A DNA stretch of 64,000 nucleotides from Silurus meridionalis (lineage: Eukaryota; Chordata; Actinopteri; Siluriformes; Siluridae): the NCBI RefSeq assembly GCF_014805685.1, contig NC_060906.1, positions 11,720,846-11,784,845 of the forward strand, written 5' to 3'. Positions within the stretch are counted from its first letter, which is position 1. The number at the start of each line of letters is the position of its first letter. A model generated the notes under the pieces. That model had not been told where the DNA came from, did not search any database, and saw only the letters and a list, made by a program, of their open reading frames with translations. This document shows, piece after piece, positions 1 through 10,303 of the stretch. Position numbers and translations under genes: made by a program.

Positions 1-852
1 AATACTTGGGGTGAGATACAGCATACAGCTTCAACAGATCAGCAAAATGTTCCAGCAATTTAAAAGCCATCAGCTTAATAAGCAGCCCATGTGACCTTCT
101 TCTCCTAGAAAATTTGCAGATTTATTTGTTCTTAACTAACACTAATTAAACATAGAATATAGCAGCACAACACTCAGGCAGCAACACAATGCAATGGTCC
201 CAACTAGCCATTATAAAAAATATGCATCAATTTTATCAGCAATGTGTAAGATTAGCAACTGTCAAATTTGTGTTTCCTACATGACAATATAAATATTTTA
301 CAATTTTACTTTTTTTATGTGAGTTTTGGGAGTACAATGTTATCTTTTTTAACAAATAATTTTTTTCAACCCTAACCCAGATAATACCAAAAAGGAAGTT
401 GTTTGTCTTTTTTCTCAGGGCAATGGAGAACTAAGTCTCTCAGCAATCCACACAGCCTCCAGCCATGCCTCCTGTAGACTGCATCTTCCAAAACAGAAGT
501 GTCCACACAAGAATGTATTTGTTTTTGGAATGTCTTTAGATTACCCTATATATATTCTGACTTTCTGATTTTCTGACTGGCTTGGATTATGTTTTGAAAT
601 AATTTGCAAGCTTTTCAGTTTACTGCATAACCTGCAAGTGCATCTGTCTGAGCCTTTATTTTATTATAATTGTCATCCTTTTATGTCTATGTTTGTGTAA
701 TTGTGTTGGTGATTTGGGGTATAATTGGGCATTATCTTTGAAGTGAAAGCCAACTTTCATCAATATTAGTAAATTACACGTCAAAGGAGAAAGCAATAAG
801 ATGTCTGCAACAGAATCTTATGAGACATTGTGTTTCTGTCTTTCAAGTATGG
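1..852. other. Unique AT-rich non-coding DNA
   Basis: No ORF of credible length, no recognisable mobile element and no RNA gene is visible. There are short T-runs and A-runs but no repeat structure. Confidence 0.6.
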
Positions 853-985
853 GAAGTTGTAGCTCAGTGTCCTTCTGCCAAACATAATCTTGATTAAGGC
901 CCTTAACCCTCAACTGTTTAGTGTTTAAATGAGAGAACTGTAAGTTGCTCTGGATAGGGTTTTCTGGCACATGCTCTTACATTTC
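853..985 (+). mobile_element. tRNA-derived fish SINE fragment, internally deleted
   Basis: The segment opens with GTTGTAGCTCAGTG, which resembles a tRNA-like box A. It continues with AAGGCCCTTAACCCTCAACTG and ends in GTAAGTTGCTCTGGATAGGG followed by a degraded TCTGGCACATG. This order matches from memory an abundant tRNA-derived fish SINE whose body reads 'aaggcccttaaccct ... gtaagtcgctctggataaggg'. Most of the tRNA head after box A, including box B, is missing. A relic of the head of a similar SINE lies at 38125-38222 on the other strand. It is non-autonomous and encodes nothing. Confidence 0.6.
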
Positions 986-1352
986 AATTCTAGAACTGAT
1001 CTTGGTTATAATAAAATAATAATTTAAATAACTTCAAGAACCTCAATACTAAAAAAATATAATTCTGTTGTGTCAAATTCTGTCTGTAGTCCACAGAATG
1101 TAAATAATCTGCTGAGCAACTCATTCTTTAATTATGTTTTTCAACAAAACTGGGGGAACCCAAAAGGTATAAAAGTTTGGATTTGAAGGCTAAGCCCATC
1201 TTTAAAAAATGATTTAGAAGCCCTTATTTGACCTCAGTGCTCTATGAGTAACATGATTAAGTTAGCGATAAAGATTTTGAACAAAGTGCAATTATGCATA
1301 TATAATGAAACGAGATGGCTTTTGAGCAGCTTAATAATAGACCTCCCAACAG

Positions 1353-1356
<4 letters not shown>

Positions 1357-1417
<61 letters not shown>
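1357..1417. repeat. (CA)n microsatellite
   Basis: About 30 uninterrupted AC units. The threonine/histidine and cysteine/valine ORFs read across it are artefacts of the repeat. Confidence 0.97.
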
Positions 1418-1418
<1 letters not shown>

Positions 1419-1667
1419 TAGAACCAAAGCCAGGCAGATTCAGTCTATTAGCTCCTCCGTGTTGCTCTCCAAATTAAAATCTAATTTAAGGGGCTGCTAA
1501 ATTAAAAAGTGCATTTCATTTTTTTTTCCACCCTGAGTAAAAAGCTTCCATTCCATTAGGCATCTAATTTCTACCTGTCAGAAATCAAGCAATATAATCT
1601 CCCTTAGGAGTGCATTTACATGGCCCTATAATTAGGCTGGGAGAACTGGGATGTTTGGATTGGTTTG

Positions 1668-1770
1668 TGTTTGTGTATGTGTGTGTGAGTGAGAGAGAGA
1701 GAAATTGAGAGAGAAAGAGAGTAGTGTGTGTATGTATGTATGTATGTGTATATGTATGTATATATGTATG

Positions 1771-1836
<66 letters not shown>
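1668..1836. repeat. Compound GT / GA / TATG / TA microsatellite
   Basis: Successive blocks of GT, GA, TATG and finally about 30 TA units. The TA block can fold on itself. The tyrosine/isoleucine ORFs here are translations of the repeat. Confidence 0.95.
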
Positions 1837-1837
<1 letters not shown>

Positions 1838-2653
1838 CAATACAGAAAGAAAAAAGGGAAAACCATGCATGTATCAGTTAGACAATTATAATTTAAGAAA
1901 TAACGAATATTGTTTGTCTTAATTGTTCTTTATTCCCATATAATGCATCTTTAGCATGCTTCTTGTAGACTATCACTGCCCCATCATCTTGTTTTCCGAT
2001 TGGCTTGTGCAATGTTCTCACTAGTTATTAGAAATTTCACCTGAATGACTACAGCCAACGTTCAAATAAAATGCAGCAATATAGTAAGTGTCTTTACATT
2101 TCCTATGGGAGACCAGATCAGTAGATGTGCTCTGAAATTCGAGCGTTCTAATAAACAGTAATATTGGCCTGTCCGCCAGAGGATAGGGTGTTTATGATGA
2201 GATTCCTGGATGAAACTGTATCAATGTCACTAGGTACAGGATTTATGTTGACCTCTATCAGATCATCTACATCTGGCTAAATCTCTCATTTCCCCTCTGT
2301 GCCATGGCAGGCTTTAAAACCAATTTTATGAAAGACATTTCTCCTTCATAGAAAATCACTTTGTCACATACATGCACCACCACAATCACGATCAGAAGCA
2401 CCCACCTGTTTTTTGGACTTAAGCTGTTTAACATTTTTTCTTATCATGTCATCGTGAATGCAAAGACAAGCTCTTAACCCCAAATTGCAACAAAACATAA
2501 GTGGAAAATCCAATCAAGCCGTAACCAACACATATTAGCTGTAAAGCTCCAAGAGCTTGCCTTAAATCAGAGCATTAATGCTCTGCTTTTCTCCTGAGTT
2601 TTATCATTTTCTTATAACATCATCATGGATACCTTAAGGTGTAGCTTGTTCCT
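1837..2653. other. Unique non-coding DNA
   Basis: No gene or recognised repeat. The stretch from about 2100 to 2290 has more balanced base composition than its surroundings and no repeat identity I can name. Confidence 0.55.
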
Positions 2654-2703
2654 CATTTATGTATTTATTTATGTATTTATTAATGTATTTATTTATTTAT
2701 TTT
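2654..2703. repeat. (ATTT)n-like microsatellite
   Basis: Imperfect TTTA/TGTA tetranucleotide units, about 50 bases. Confidence 0.85.
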
Positions 2704-3032
2704 CAAATATTCCTGACCTTTGACATTAATAAATAATCTATGGTTCAGCCTGGCTGCAGTGGTTTTGATGTGAGTAGGAAACCCCATGCTGTGGACAACT
2801 GTAATGATTGAGGAGTTTGTGGATAGAAGAAGAAAGCAGAGAACATGTGAGGAGGAAGATATTTAGAAGATGAAGTTTACTGTCTGATTCCACTTCCACT
2901 ACACATTGTGTTTTTGCAACGCTTAGCCCATACCACAGAATAACTGTATAATAACTGCTATCTCAGGCACATTACTTTTATGTTTTAAAGTCAGGAGAAT
3001 TTACTCAACCCAGTGATAAACACAAAAATGTT
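2704..3032. other. Unique AT-rich non-coding DNA
   Basis: Nothing recognised. Confidence 0.5.
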
Positions 3033-3066
3033 ATTAATACATCTATTAATACATCTATTAATACAT
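3033..3066. repeat. 12-bp tandem repeat, nearly three units
   Basis: The unit ATTAATACATCT is repeated almost three times without change. Confidence 0.85.
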
Positions 3067-3427
3067 GCGGTATGTAGCTTAATCATTCAATAATGCATTA
3101 GAATAGTCTTTAGTATTGTCCCAAAATATTAAATAATATAGACTAAATGTTTGGGGTAGGTATCTAATATCCTTTTGCCTCTAAACAGTCATTTAAGTGC
3201 AATGGAAGTGACTGTTTCCAAAACTAGGCAAGTATAGTCAATTCAGAATCTGATTTGACTTTTTATCAGTGCATCTCACAACTGCAATTTCAGATGCAGT
3301 CATACCACTTTTTTTTTATGCTAGTGCAAACATGCCCAATGCAATGTAACAAATCCCTTCTCTAATTCATATTTTAGTTTCAGGATTTGAGAAGCATTTC
3401 AAATAATATATCAATCTATATCTATTT
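3067..3427. other. Unique AT-rich non-coding DNA
   Basis: Nothing recognised. It ends at the first Tc1 terminus. Confidence 0.5.
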
Positions 3428-3802
3428 ACACCGACCAGTCATAACATTATGACATTATAACATTATGGTGAAGTAAGTAACACTGATTATCTCTTCATCA
3501 TGGCACCTGTTGGTGGGTGGGATATATATTAGGCAGCAAGTGAACATTTTATCCTCAAAGTTGATGTGCTAGAAGCAGGAAAAATGAGCAAGTGTAAGGA
3601 CTGAGTGAGTTTGATGAGGAACGAATTGTGAAGGCTAGACGACTGGGTCAGAGCATCTCCAAAATTGCAGCACTTGTGGTGTGTTCCTGGTATGCAGTGA
3701 TCAGTATCTATCAAAAGTGGTCCAAGAAAAGAACTGTGGTCAACCAGGGACAAGGTCATGGGCGGCCAAGGCTCATTGATGCACGTGGGGAGCAAAGTGT
3801 CT
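3428..3802 (+). mobile_element. Tc1-like transposon, 5' fragment with transposase N-terminus
   Basis: The fragment begins ACACCGACCAGTCATAACATTATG, close to the terminal repeat of a fish Tc1 subfamily that I recall as starting ACACCGATCAGGCATAAC. A transposase start ATG lies at 3584. After one missing base near 3600, the helix-turn-helix region reads RRLGQSISKIAAL, then SIYQKWSK and HGRPRLIDARGE, the last lying in the linker to the DDE domain. The fragment stops there, so the whole DDE catalytic domain is absent. It joins a piece of a different Tc1 subfamily about 120 bases later. Confidence 0.85.
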
Positions 3803-3921
3803 AATAACTCCTCTAATACAAGATAGACGAATTTGCATGGTCCTGTCAAGCAGACAAACACATGAACATGATGAATAAGACGTGGCTTTGCATGATTAAA
3901 CAATGTACTGCTGTTATCACT

Positions 3922-4042
3922 TAGGGTGTACTCACTTTTGTTAGCAGTTATTTTGACAATGATGACTGGATGTTGAGTTATTTTCAGAGGACAGTAAATC
4001 ATTCTGCTCTACAAGCTGCACATTGACTACTAAAGTATATCC
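3922..4042 (+). mobile_element. Tc1-like transposon, 3' end fragment of a second subfamily
   Basis: GGTGTACTCACTTTTGTTAGC, then TGTTGAGTTATTTTCAGAGGACAG and ACAAGCTGCACATTGACTACT. This is the non-coding 3' region of a fish Tc1 subfamily different from the preceding fragment. The terminal repeat itself is lost. Confidence 0.75.
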
Positions 4043-4259
4043 AATATTCATTTACCTTTCAGGAACTCCAGCTGCATCGGAATGCTTTTGGAACGTGACT
4101 GCGTTGTTCATGCACTAAATAATGAGTGTAATCAGCCAAAATTAAAGGCAGGCTGTCACTGGCGGGGTGATGTCACGACCAGGAAGTGTAAAATGCACAC
4201 AAAGAGAAGCCGGCTTGGTTAAGGGAGCACCTGGCAGCCTGGATGGCCCTGCCAGACGT

Positions 4260-5690
4260 GTCCTAGTGGTTCCTGCGCACTGTAGAGCGAGGCTATGCGA
4301 TTCAGTTTGTGTCTCATCCGCCCCAGTTTAACAGGCTCTGTCCCACTCTGGTGGGAAGTGAGCAGGTTCTCGTTATGAAACGAGATGTAGATACTCTCCT
4401 GTGGAAGGAGGCCATTGAGATGATCCCTCCGTCAGACAGAGAGTCCGGGTTCTACAGCCAGTACTTCATAGTTCCCAAAAAGGATGGTGGGTTGCGTCCT
4501 ATCCTAGATCTACGTCAGCTGAACTGCTTTTTGATGAGGCTTCAAAATGCTGACCCTCAAGCAGGTTGTGTCTCAGATCAGATCCGAGGACTGGTGTGTC
4601 ACAGTAGATCTGAAGGATGTGTACTTTCATGTACCCATTTTTACTTCTCACAGTAAGTTCCTGAGGTTCGCTTCTGGGGTCAAGGTGTACCAATATCGGG
4701 TCCTTCCGTTTGGCCTTGACTTATCACCCTGCACCTTCACGAAATGTGTCAATGCAGCCTTCTTCTGCTCACATTGCGTCCATCCTTACGACAGTAAGGG
4801 AGGTCAGAGAGGGGCAGCCACTCACTGTCAGGCAGTTTTAGAGACTGCTCGGGCTCATGGCAGCAGCGTCTAATGTCATTCCACTTGGCCTTGTGTGGAG
4901 GCACAGAGCCCATGGGTTCTCATGGAATGGCAATCCCCTCTGCACAATCAAGGTCAAGCGGCGATGCTTACGTGCCTTAGATGCTTGGAGAGATCCCGGG
5001 TTCCTACTTCAAGGCTCCGTGTTGAGAGTCCCTGGTCGCTGCATAGTGCTATCGTTGGATGTGCCCCTCACGAGGTGGGGAGCGGTTATAAGTGGCTGCT
5101 CCGCACAGGGTCTGTGGGAGAGTCCCCATTTACTATGGCACATCAATTGCCTAGAGATGCTTCTGGCTCTGAAGCGTTTCCTGACACGCCAGATCGTACT
5201 GTGGGCCCAGGGGAAGCGCCTCTCCCTAAAAGCAGCTTACATCACAGGCCATTTGAATGAAGCAGCAGACACCCTGTCAAGACAAGGGTCCAGACCCAGG
5301 GAGTGGTGCCTTCACTCTCACCTGGTGGAGCAGATCTGGGAGAAGTTAGGCAAAGCCGAAGTAGATCTGTTCGCGTCTTTAGAGACGTCTCACTGTCCCC
5401 TATGGTTCTCCCTATATCCACCAGCTCTGTTTGGACTGGATGCCATGGCACAGCCATGGCAGAGGCTGCACCTGTATGCCTTCCCCCCTGTTGCCCTACT
5501 TCCAGAGTTCGCCGGGCTGGAATCTGTCTCCTCCTGGTAGCTTCGCAGTGGCGGGCCGTCCGTGGTTCGTGGACTTGGTGGCCCTCCTCGAGCAGCCTCC
5601 ATTGGAGATTCCTCTGAGGATGTCTTCTCTCAGTCAGGGGGCACAAAGGTTCACCCCCCACCAGAGCTTTTTAGGCTGTGGCCCCTGAAG
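4260..5690 (+). pseudogene. DIRS reverse transcriptase-RNase H, broken
   Basis: Reading frames that must be joined across frameshifts show, in order: PPSDRESGFYSQYFIVPKKD, then GGLRPILDLRQLN (RT fingers); VDLKDVYFHV (RT motif A, catalytic Asp kept); and YQYRVLPFGLDLSPCTFTKC. The RT active-site YxDD region that should follow is deleted, so FTKCVNAA runs almost straight into a segment about 80 bases long that normally lies after the palm. RNase H follows from about 5020: WHINCLEMLLAL, then a second deletion removing the central RNase H strand, then YITGHLNEAADTLSRQG and VDLFASLETSHCPLWFS. The usual TDAS motif of the first catalytic Asp reads as SLDVPL. In an intact element this protein would copy the RNA template and remove it. 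Confidence 0.85.
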
Positions 5691-5739
5691 GGGCACAGCT
5701 CCGAGGTTCTGGTCTCTCCACTGAGGTAGTAGAGACCAT

Positions 5740-6570
5740 TTTCCAATCCAGAGCTCCCGCCACAGAAGGCCGTGTGCCGCTAGTTTCTGCTGAACCAGTT
5801 CACAAAAAGGATGGCTCCATCCACCATTAAAGTCTACGCGTCTGCCGCTCTGGTGCGACCAAGATTACCTGGGTGGGACCTTGCCGTAGTGCTGGAGGCT
5901 ATGCCTGAGCCCCCTCTTCGAGCCGTTGGCTGAGATTTTGTGGAGGCACTAGTCTATTAAGTTTTTGCTGGCTATCTGCTCTCTCTGGATTGTATGTGAT
6001 TTACAGGCCCTCTCTGTGGCCCTCTCCTTCTAGGAGTTCACTGCAGGCATGAACAGTGCCTTCTTGCACCCTAGAGCAGGTTACGTCTCTAAGGAGCCCT
6101 CGGTCGTCCCACGAACTGTCAGGCTCCAGGCATTCAATCCTCCTCCATTTCAGACCCCAGACCAGGAGAGATTGAACCGGCTGTGCCCGGTCCATGCACT
6201 AGACTGTTATGTCCACCAGACAAGTCCCTGGAGGAAGTCGGAACAATTGTTTATCTGCTACGGCTCTCCAAGGAGAGGCCTTTCTGCTCATTAGCAGAGC
6301 ACACTAGACCTGGAGTATGGCAGCCTCTAAGGCTTGGTCCTCTGGAGTGTCCCTCCAAGACCTCTGTGATGCTGTGGGCTGCTCCACCCTGCTCAACTTG
6401 GTCAGGGTTTACAATCTCGACCTCTGTGCCACTCCTGGTACCTCTGTCCTTCGACCTAGCTGTGCTTGTTCACACTAGTCAGGGACTGGTCAGTGTGGTG
6501 GTATTGGACTCTTGTTCCCAAAGCGTCCCGGCGCAGTCCGAGTTCCTGAAAGGGAATGTTTCTAGGTTAT
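5740..6570 (+). pseudogene. DIRS tyrosine recombinase, broken
   Basis: The pieces seen are STIKVYASALV and RPRLPGWDLAVVLEAMPEPP (N-terminal part), GYVSKEPSVV, then LNRLCPVHALDCYV and KSEQLFICYG, then RAH followed by a stop, KAWSSGVSLQDLCDAVGC and LVRVYNLDLCATPG. The Tyr codon of RVYNLD (TAC at 6410-6412) sits where the nucleophile of fish DIRS recombinases is expected. In the region where I expect RAHSTRG this copy has a stop after RAH and Trp in place of Arg, so the H-x-x-R pair is lost. In a working element the enzyme would insert the circular DNA copy by site-specific recombination. Several stops make this copy dead. Confidence 0.82.
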
Positions 6571-6593
6571 GTATGTAACCATAGTTCCTTCCT

Positions 6594-6615
6594 AGATCGA
6601 TCTATCGATCTATCG

Positions 6616-6687
<72 letters not shown>
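6594..6687. repeat. (ATCT)n microsatellite with ATCG variants
   Basis: About 20 ATCT units, with three ATCG units at the left. It directly abuts the right end of the DIRS element. Confidence 0.95.
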
Positions 6688-6688
<1 letters not shown>

Positions 6689-8044
6689 AAACACAATTAG
6701 TGTGGTCCTGATTTTCAAACAAATATGTCCACGTTTATGCATTACTACACACAGCTTTAATGCTTTTTTGCATTAGTTCTACAATTTTTTCCCCCTTCTT
6801 ATCTAATATTCATTCAATAGTTGACACCATGTCAATGCCTTTGTTATGAGCTTTACCTATGGTCAAGGGTGTTCTTTGTTGTTCCAGGATTGCTGTCCCT
6901 GTTGTAGATTGATCTGAAACTTTTCCTTTGAGTCTGCTGTTTGAAATGTGTAAGCTCCTGGACAATGCATGTAGTAGTTTTCTGTTGCCTGCCCTTCCAT
7001 GTCTAGGGAGAGGTTAAAAATCTCCCTGATGTTTTTCCCCACCTAATTCTTTGAAAAAAGAAAAATTAGATATAAAATTAACAGATCTCCACTAGTCTGC
7101 AAATATCCCATATATTTTATCTTACTTACTTGACTTCTGAACTCACTTGTAGAATTGGGTCTCTTTTCACCTATTCTTTTATTTGTGGCAAAAAAAAATC
7201 CAGGTTCAGTACACAATTCAGTACACAATCAAATCTATCTTCTCTGATCATGAAAAAGTTTTTTACTTTAAAGCCCATAGCCCATGCCAGAAATTCACTT
7301 TTTCTGTTTTTCACTGTTTGCAATTTCCATAACATTTAAAGCTAAACAACACCCTCACTCATCTGTCAGGATCACTTCTGACACCATGTCAGAAGATGAA
7401 CCATACATTTGGATATGGTAAACTTCAATTATGTAAAAACTTTCAGTGTGGCATAAGTGAATTTAGTGCCTACCCTCTAACATATTTTTTTCTGAAATTA
7501 CTATCTCAAAAATTAAATAATCACTATCCTTGACAGATTGATCAGTAGTCAATAAACAGTGCTGCCTGGCCTTTTGGATGAGAGACACTTTTTCAATTTG
7601 GTAACTAAGGTAACAAGCAGACTTGAGGAAGGGTTTGTGAAGAAATGTAAAAAAAAAAAATCTAATTTTTTGTTTGAGAAACACTGGAAAATGTAATGGA
7701 AAAAGTTTAATGATTAAGGTAATGACTTGGGTTTTTTTTTTATATCAGCCTCAGCCAAAGAGCATACAAACAACAAAATAAATTTCCTCAAATCTGGACA
7801 TAATGGAAAATCAACACAGAAACCCCATGATCTTATAATTAGGACAGAACACTTTATCATAATTAGCATGATCAGAAACATATGGCAATGTCTAAAGAGA
7901 CAGAAAAGAAAAATATATAAAAAAATATATATTCTAATAAGCCCAACAGCACATATTTCAGTAAGATTGTATGTCTTACTTCTGTTGTTTCTAATATTTT
8001 TTGAACATGGTGTACAATCAGTTTCTTTTTATTACCCAGCGTGA
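6688..8044. other. Unique AT-rich non-coding DNA
   Basis: No recognised gene or mobile element. Short ORFs are AT-rich and lack family motifs. Confidence 0.5.
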
Positions 8045-8400
8045 CTTCCAAAATTCTAATCAGCTTGGCTTTGGAATAGCACCTCCACAGAAACTATCCC
8101 TGTAGCTGTTACTGAGAGACCTTATGCCCTTTGATTAGCCAAACTATCATCAAAGCTTATCCTCCTTGACCTCTAAGCTACCACTGTCAATTGCAATGCT
8201 CTCCTGTTCATCCCCATGAGTCTTGTACCTAGTGGTCCAATATGACAGAGATTTACTAAGGATAGACATGGCAGGAATCCACATCTGTATCAAGCAGACT
8301 CTCCAGTGGAGTCCGACAATTGAGGTAGGAATGGTAATGTTTGTTTCTCCACACTGCTATGCTTATGACACCCAACTGATCCTCTCCTTTCAGCATGTTT
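8045..8400 (+). mobile_element. CR1/L2-type LINE fragment (reverse transcriptase palm), decayed
   Basis: With frameshifts allowed, the translation shows NQLGFGIAPP, matching the N-terminal 'QFGFRxxHST' motif of L2-like reverse transcriptases. DNA at about 8169-8215 can be read as the 'DLSAAFDTVNHxILLS' motif A block. HCYAYDTQLILSF at about 8360-8395 matches the 'HCYADDTQLYLSF' active-site block. One of the two catalytic aspartates is Tyr in this copy (YADD to YAYD). The 5' and 3' parts of the LINE are absent. The DIRS relic starts about 30 bases downstream. Confidence 0.75.
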
Positions 8401-8429
8401 GTTAGACATTTCTTTATTCTATAGAATTC

Positions 8430-9470
8430 AGGTGTTCTCCTGGACACCCTCGTCATGCTGACTGGCCTGTTTGGCCAGCGCTCCCTCCTTCATCGCTTAT
8501 CGGGGCTGCTCTAAGCCAATGCACCAGGTGGTGATGGACCTGAGGACTGTTATCTTCAACAAGAGGACTTTGACAAAGAAGTCCTGACCGTTTAGGACCT
8601 CGGAGGGTTTCTGCTGGGAGGGGAGAGTAGAAACTCTCTTGAGGAAGCAGGCCATCGAGTAGGTCACTCCCTCCGACAGAGAGTCTGGGTTCTACAGCTG
8701 GTACTTCATAGTTCCCAAGCAGGATGGAAGGGCTGCGTCCCATTTTGGATCTGTGTCAGTTGAACCACTCAGTAATGAGGCTCAGGTTCAAGATGTTCAA
8801 GCTGAAAAAAGTCGTATCTCAAATCAGTCCCGGGGTTAGGACTGAACGCCAAGAAAAGTGTACTTTCTCCAGTACAGATGACCACCTATCTAGGCATGGT
8901 GTGAAATTCAGTTGCAGTTGTTTCCTGCTGGAGTCAAGTCTATACTCACAGCCTTTCAGAGAGTGAAAGAAGGCCAGTCACTCACTGCAAAGCAGTTCCA
9001 AAGACTGCTGGGTCTGATGAGAGCTGCAGCCAACATGGTGCCACTTGGCCTCCTATACCTGAAACCCCTGCAGTGGTGGCTCAAGATGAGAGGGTTCACC
9101 CGAAAGGGCAACCCATTCCACACAATCAAGGTCATGCAGCGGGCCTTATGGTTCCTGTCACAGGGCCCCAGGTTGGGGGCTCATTGTCGTTGCATAATGG
9201 TAACAATGGATGCCTCCCTCACGGGTTGCCCACTCCACCCAAGATCTATGAAAAGGGCCCCATCTCTTGTTTCACATCAACTGCCTGGAGATGCTGGCCG
9301 TGCTTCTACCATTAAAGCATTTCCTCTCGGACCAAATCATCATGTGCTGAATTGTTAAATTCTGTAAATCTGCTTTGAGACAATGTCTGTTGTGAAAAAG
9401 TGCTATAGAAATAAACTTGAATTGACGTGATTCCTTTGGGGAACCAGGGTTACATACATAACATAAAGAT
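8430..9470 (+). mobile_element. DIRS-type retrotransposon, second relic
   Basis: PSDRESGFYSWYFIVPKQD is recognisable at about 8665-8725, then KKVVSQIS. A deletion then skips the RT palm and joins to a segment reading KQFQRLLGLMRAAANMVPLGLLYLKPLQWWLKMRGF and the start of RNase H near 9180-9290. The recombinase is missing. At 9432-9465, TTCCTTTGGGGAACCAGGGTTACATACATAAC looks like a DIRS terminal region. An L2-type LINE tail sits between the RNase H relic and this terminus. It is the same family and orientation as the element at 4050-6592, but its deletion endpoints differ, so it is not a tandem copy of the same decayed element. Confidence 0.82.
9355..9426 (+). mobile_element. L2-type LINE 3' tail inside the DIRS relic
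   Basis: TTCTGTAAATCTGCTTTGAGACAATGTCTGTTG, then AAAAGTGCTATAGAAATAAACTTGAATTGA. This matches from memory the conserved 3' tail of fish L2-like LINEs and the SINEs that use them, which normally ends in short TTGAAT repeats. Only the tail is present, which suggests a severely 5'-truncated insertion. Confidence 0.7.
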
Positions 9471-10224
9471 GATCACACAACCTGCAGCTTCCTCTATGTA
9501 CTTGAGTAAACAAGTACTACAAAACAAATCCACCTCGGCTTCTCTTTATTAAGTCATACTAACTCTTTTATAGCAAATTGGTAACTGGTCGTAGTAGTGC
9601 TTATACACAGAGGAAAAGATTTTCCAATGAAAGAAAATAATTCCTAATTTTTAAAAACACTTTTTGCAAAACACACAATGGGATAAGATCACATATATTT
9701 ACAGTAACATGTAACTGAATGAACATAAAGCGTATCTGAAACAGACAATTAAAACATGGAAATGTCAGCATAAATTATGCAGCAGCAGAGAAAGCTCTAA
9801 ACCATTTTGGCTTTTCCATACATCTTGTAATTTATAAAAAGCAGGCTTGAATGTAGTGGCTGTTGGTTATTTTTTTTTTTATAAACTTCTGTAAATGTAT
9901 AACTTGCTCTTAAAATGTTATATGTTTAGGTTACTTGCCTAATAATCATTTCTGCGTTTTTATAGCACAAAGTACTATATGTGCACAGTATGTTTTTAGA
10001 CTGTTTTCTAAAATATAAAATTTTTTGTTATCATGAAAAGAAAAAACTATGGACAAATCTATCCATCAATCCATATTTTCTTATGGCACATGTGATAAAA
10101 TGTTTGCAGGGCTCCCCAATGATAGAATGCTGGCATTCAGACAGTTATGACAGCTTTCACCCAAATGTTTGCGTCACAGCAATAAGATCACAATATTGAC
10201 TCATGGATTTATTTATAGAGCAGA
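9471..10224. other. Unique AT-rich non-coding DNA
   Basis: Nothing recognised. Confidence 0.5.
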
Positions 10225-10300
10225 ACAGTGCCACAATGGGTAGCATTGCAGCCTCACAACTCCAGGGTCGCTGGCTTATCCTGAGCTCCAATAATGTCTT
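10225..10300 (+). mobile_element. Possible tRNA-like SINE head fragment
   Basis: GTGCCACAATGGGTAGCATTGCAGCCTCACAACTCCAGGGTCGCTGG resembles the head of a fish interspersed repeat of the form 'ggtggcgcagtgggtagcgctgtcgcctcacagctccagggtc'. The match is diverged and short. The hAT-like terminus begins directly after it. Confidence 0.4.
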
Positions 10301-10303
10301 TGT

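Larger units (their letters stand above)
4050..6592 (+). mobile_element. DIRS-type retrotransposon, decayed
   Basis: The domain order is reverse transcriptase, RNase H, then tyrosine recombinase, as in fish DIRS elements, which integrate with a recombinase instead of a DDE integrase. The RT-RNase H part is at about 4260-5690 and the recombinase at about 5800-6480. The right end, AGTTCCTGAAAGGGAATG followed by GGTTATGTATGTAACC, matches the terminal region I recall for fish DIRS elements. Frameshifts, stops and at least three internal deletions rule out activity. A second relic of the same family lies at 8430-9470 in the same orientation. The left boundary is uncertain. Confidence 0.88.

Noticed and set aside
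1244..1866. ORFs of 60-93 codons across CA, GT, GA and TA arrays
   Set aside because: Translations of microsatellites with no protein motif.
3033..3066. Start of a satellite or centromeric array
   Set aside because: Only about three 12-bp units.
3529..4002. 157-codon minus-strand ORF
   Set aside because: Antisense to Tc1 fragments that read correctly on the plus strand.
5242..5661. 139-codon minus-strand ORF
   Set aside because: Antisense to the DIRS RNase H region.
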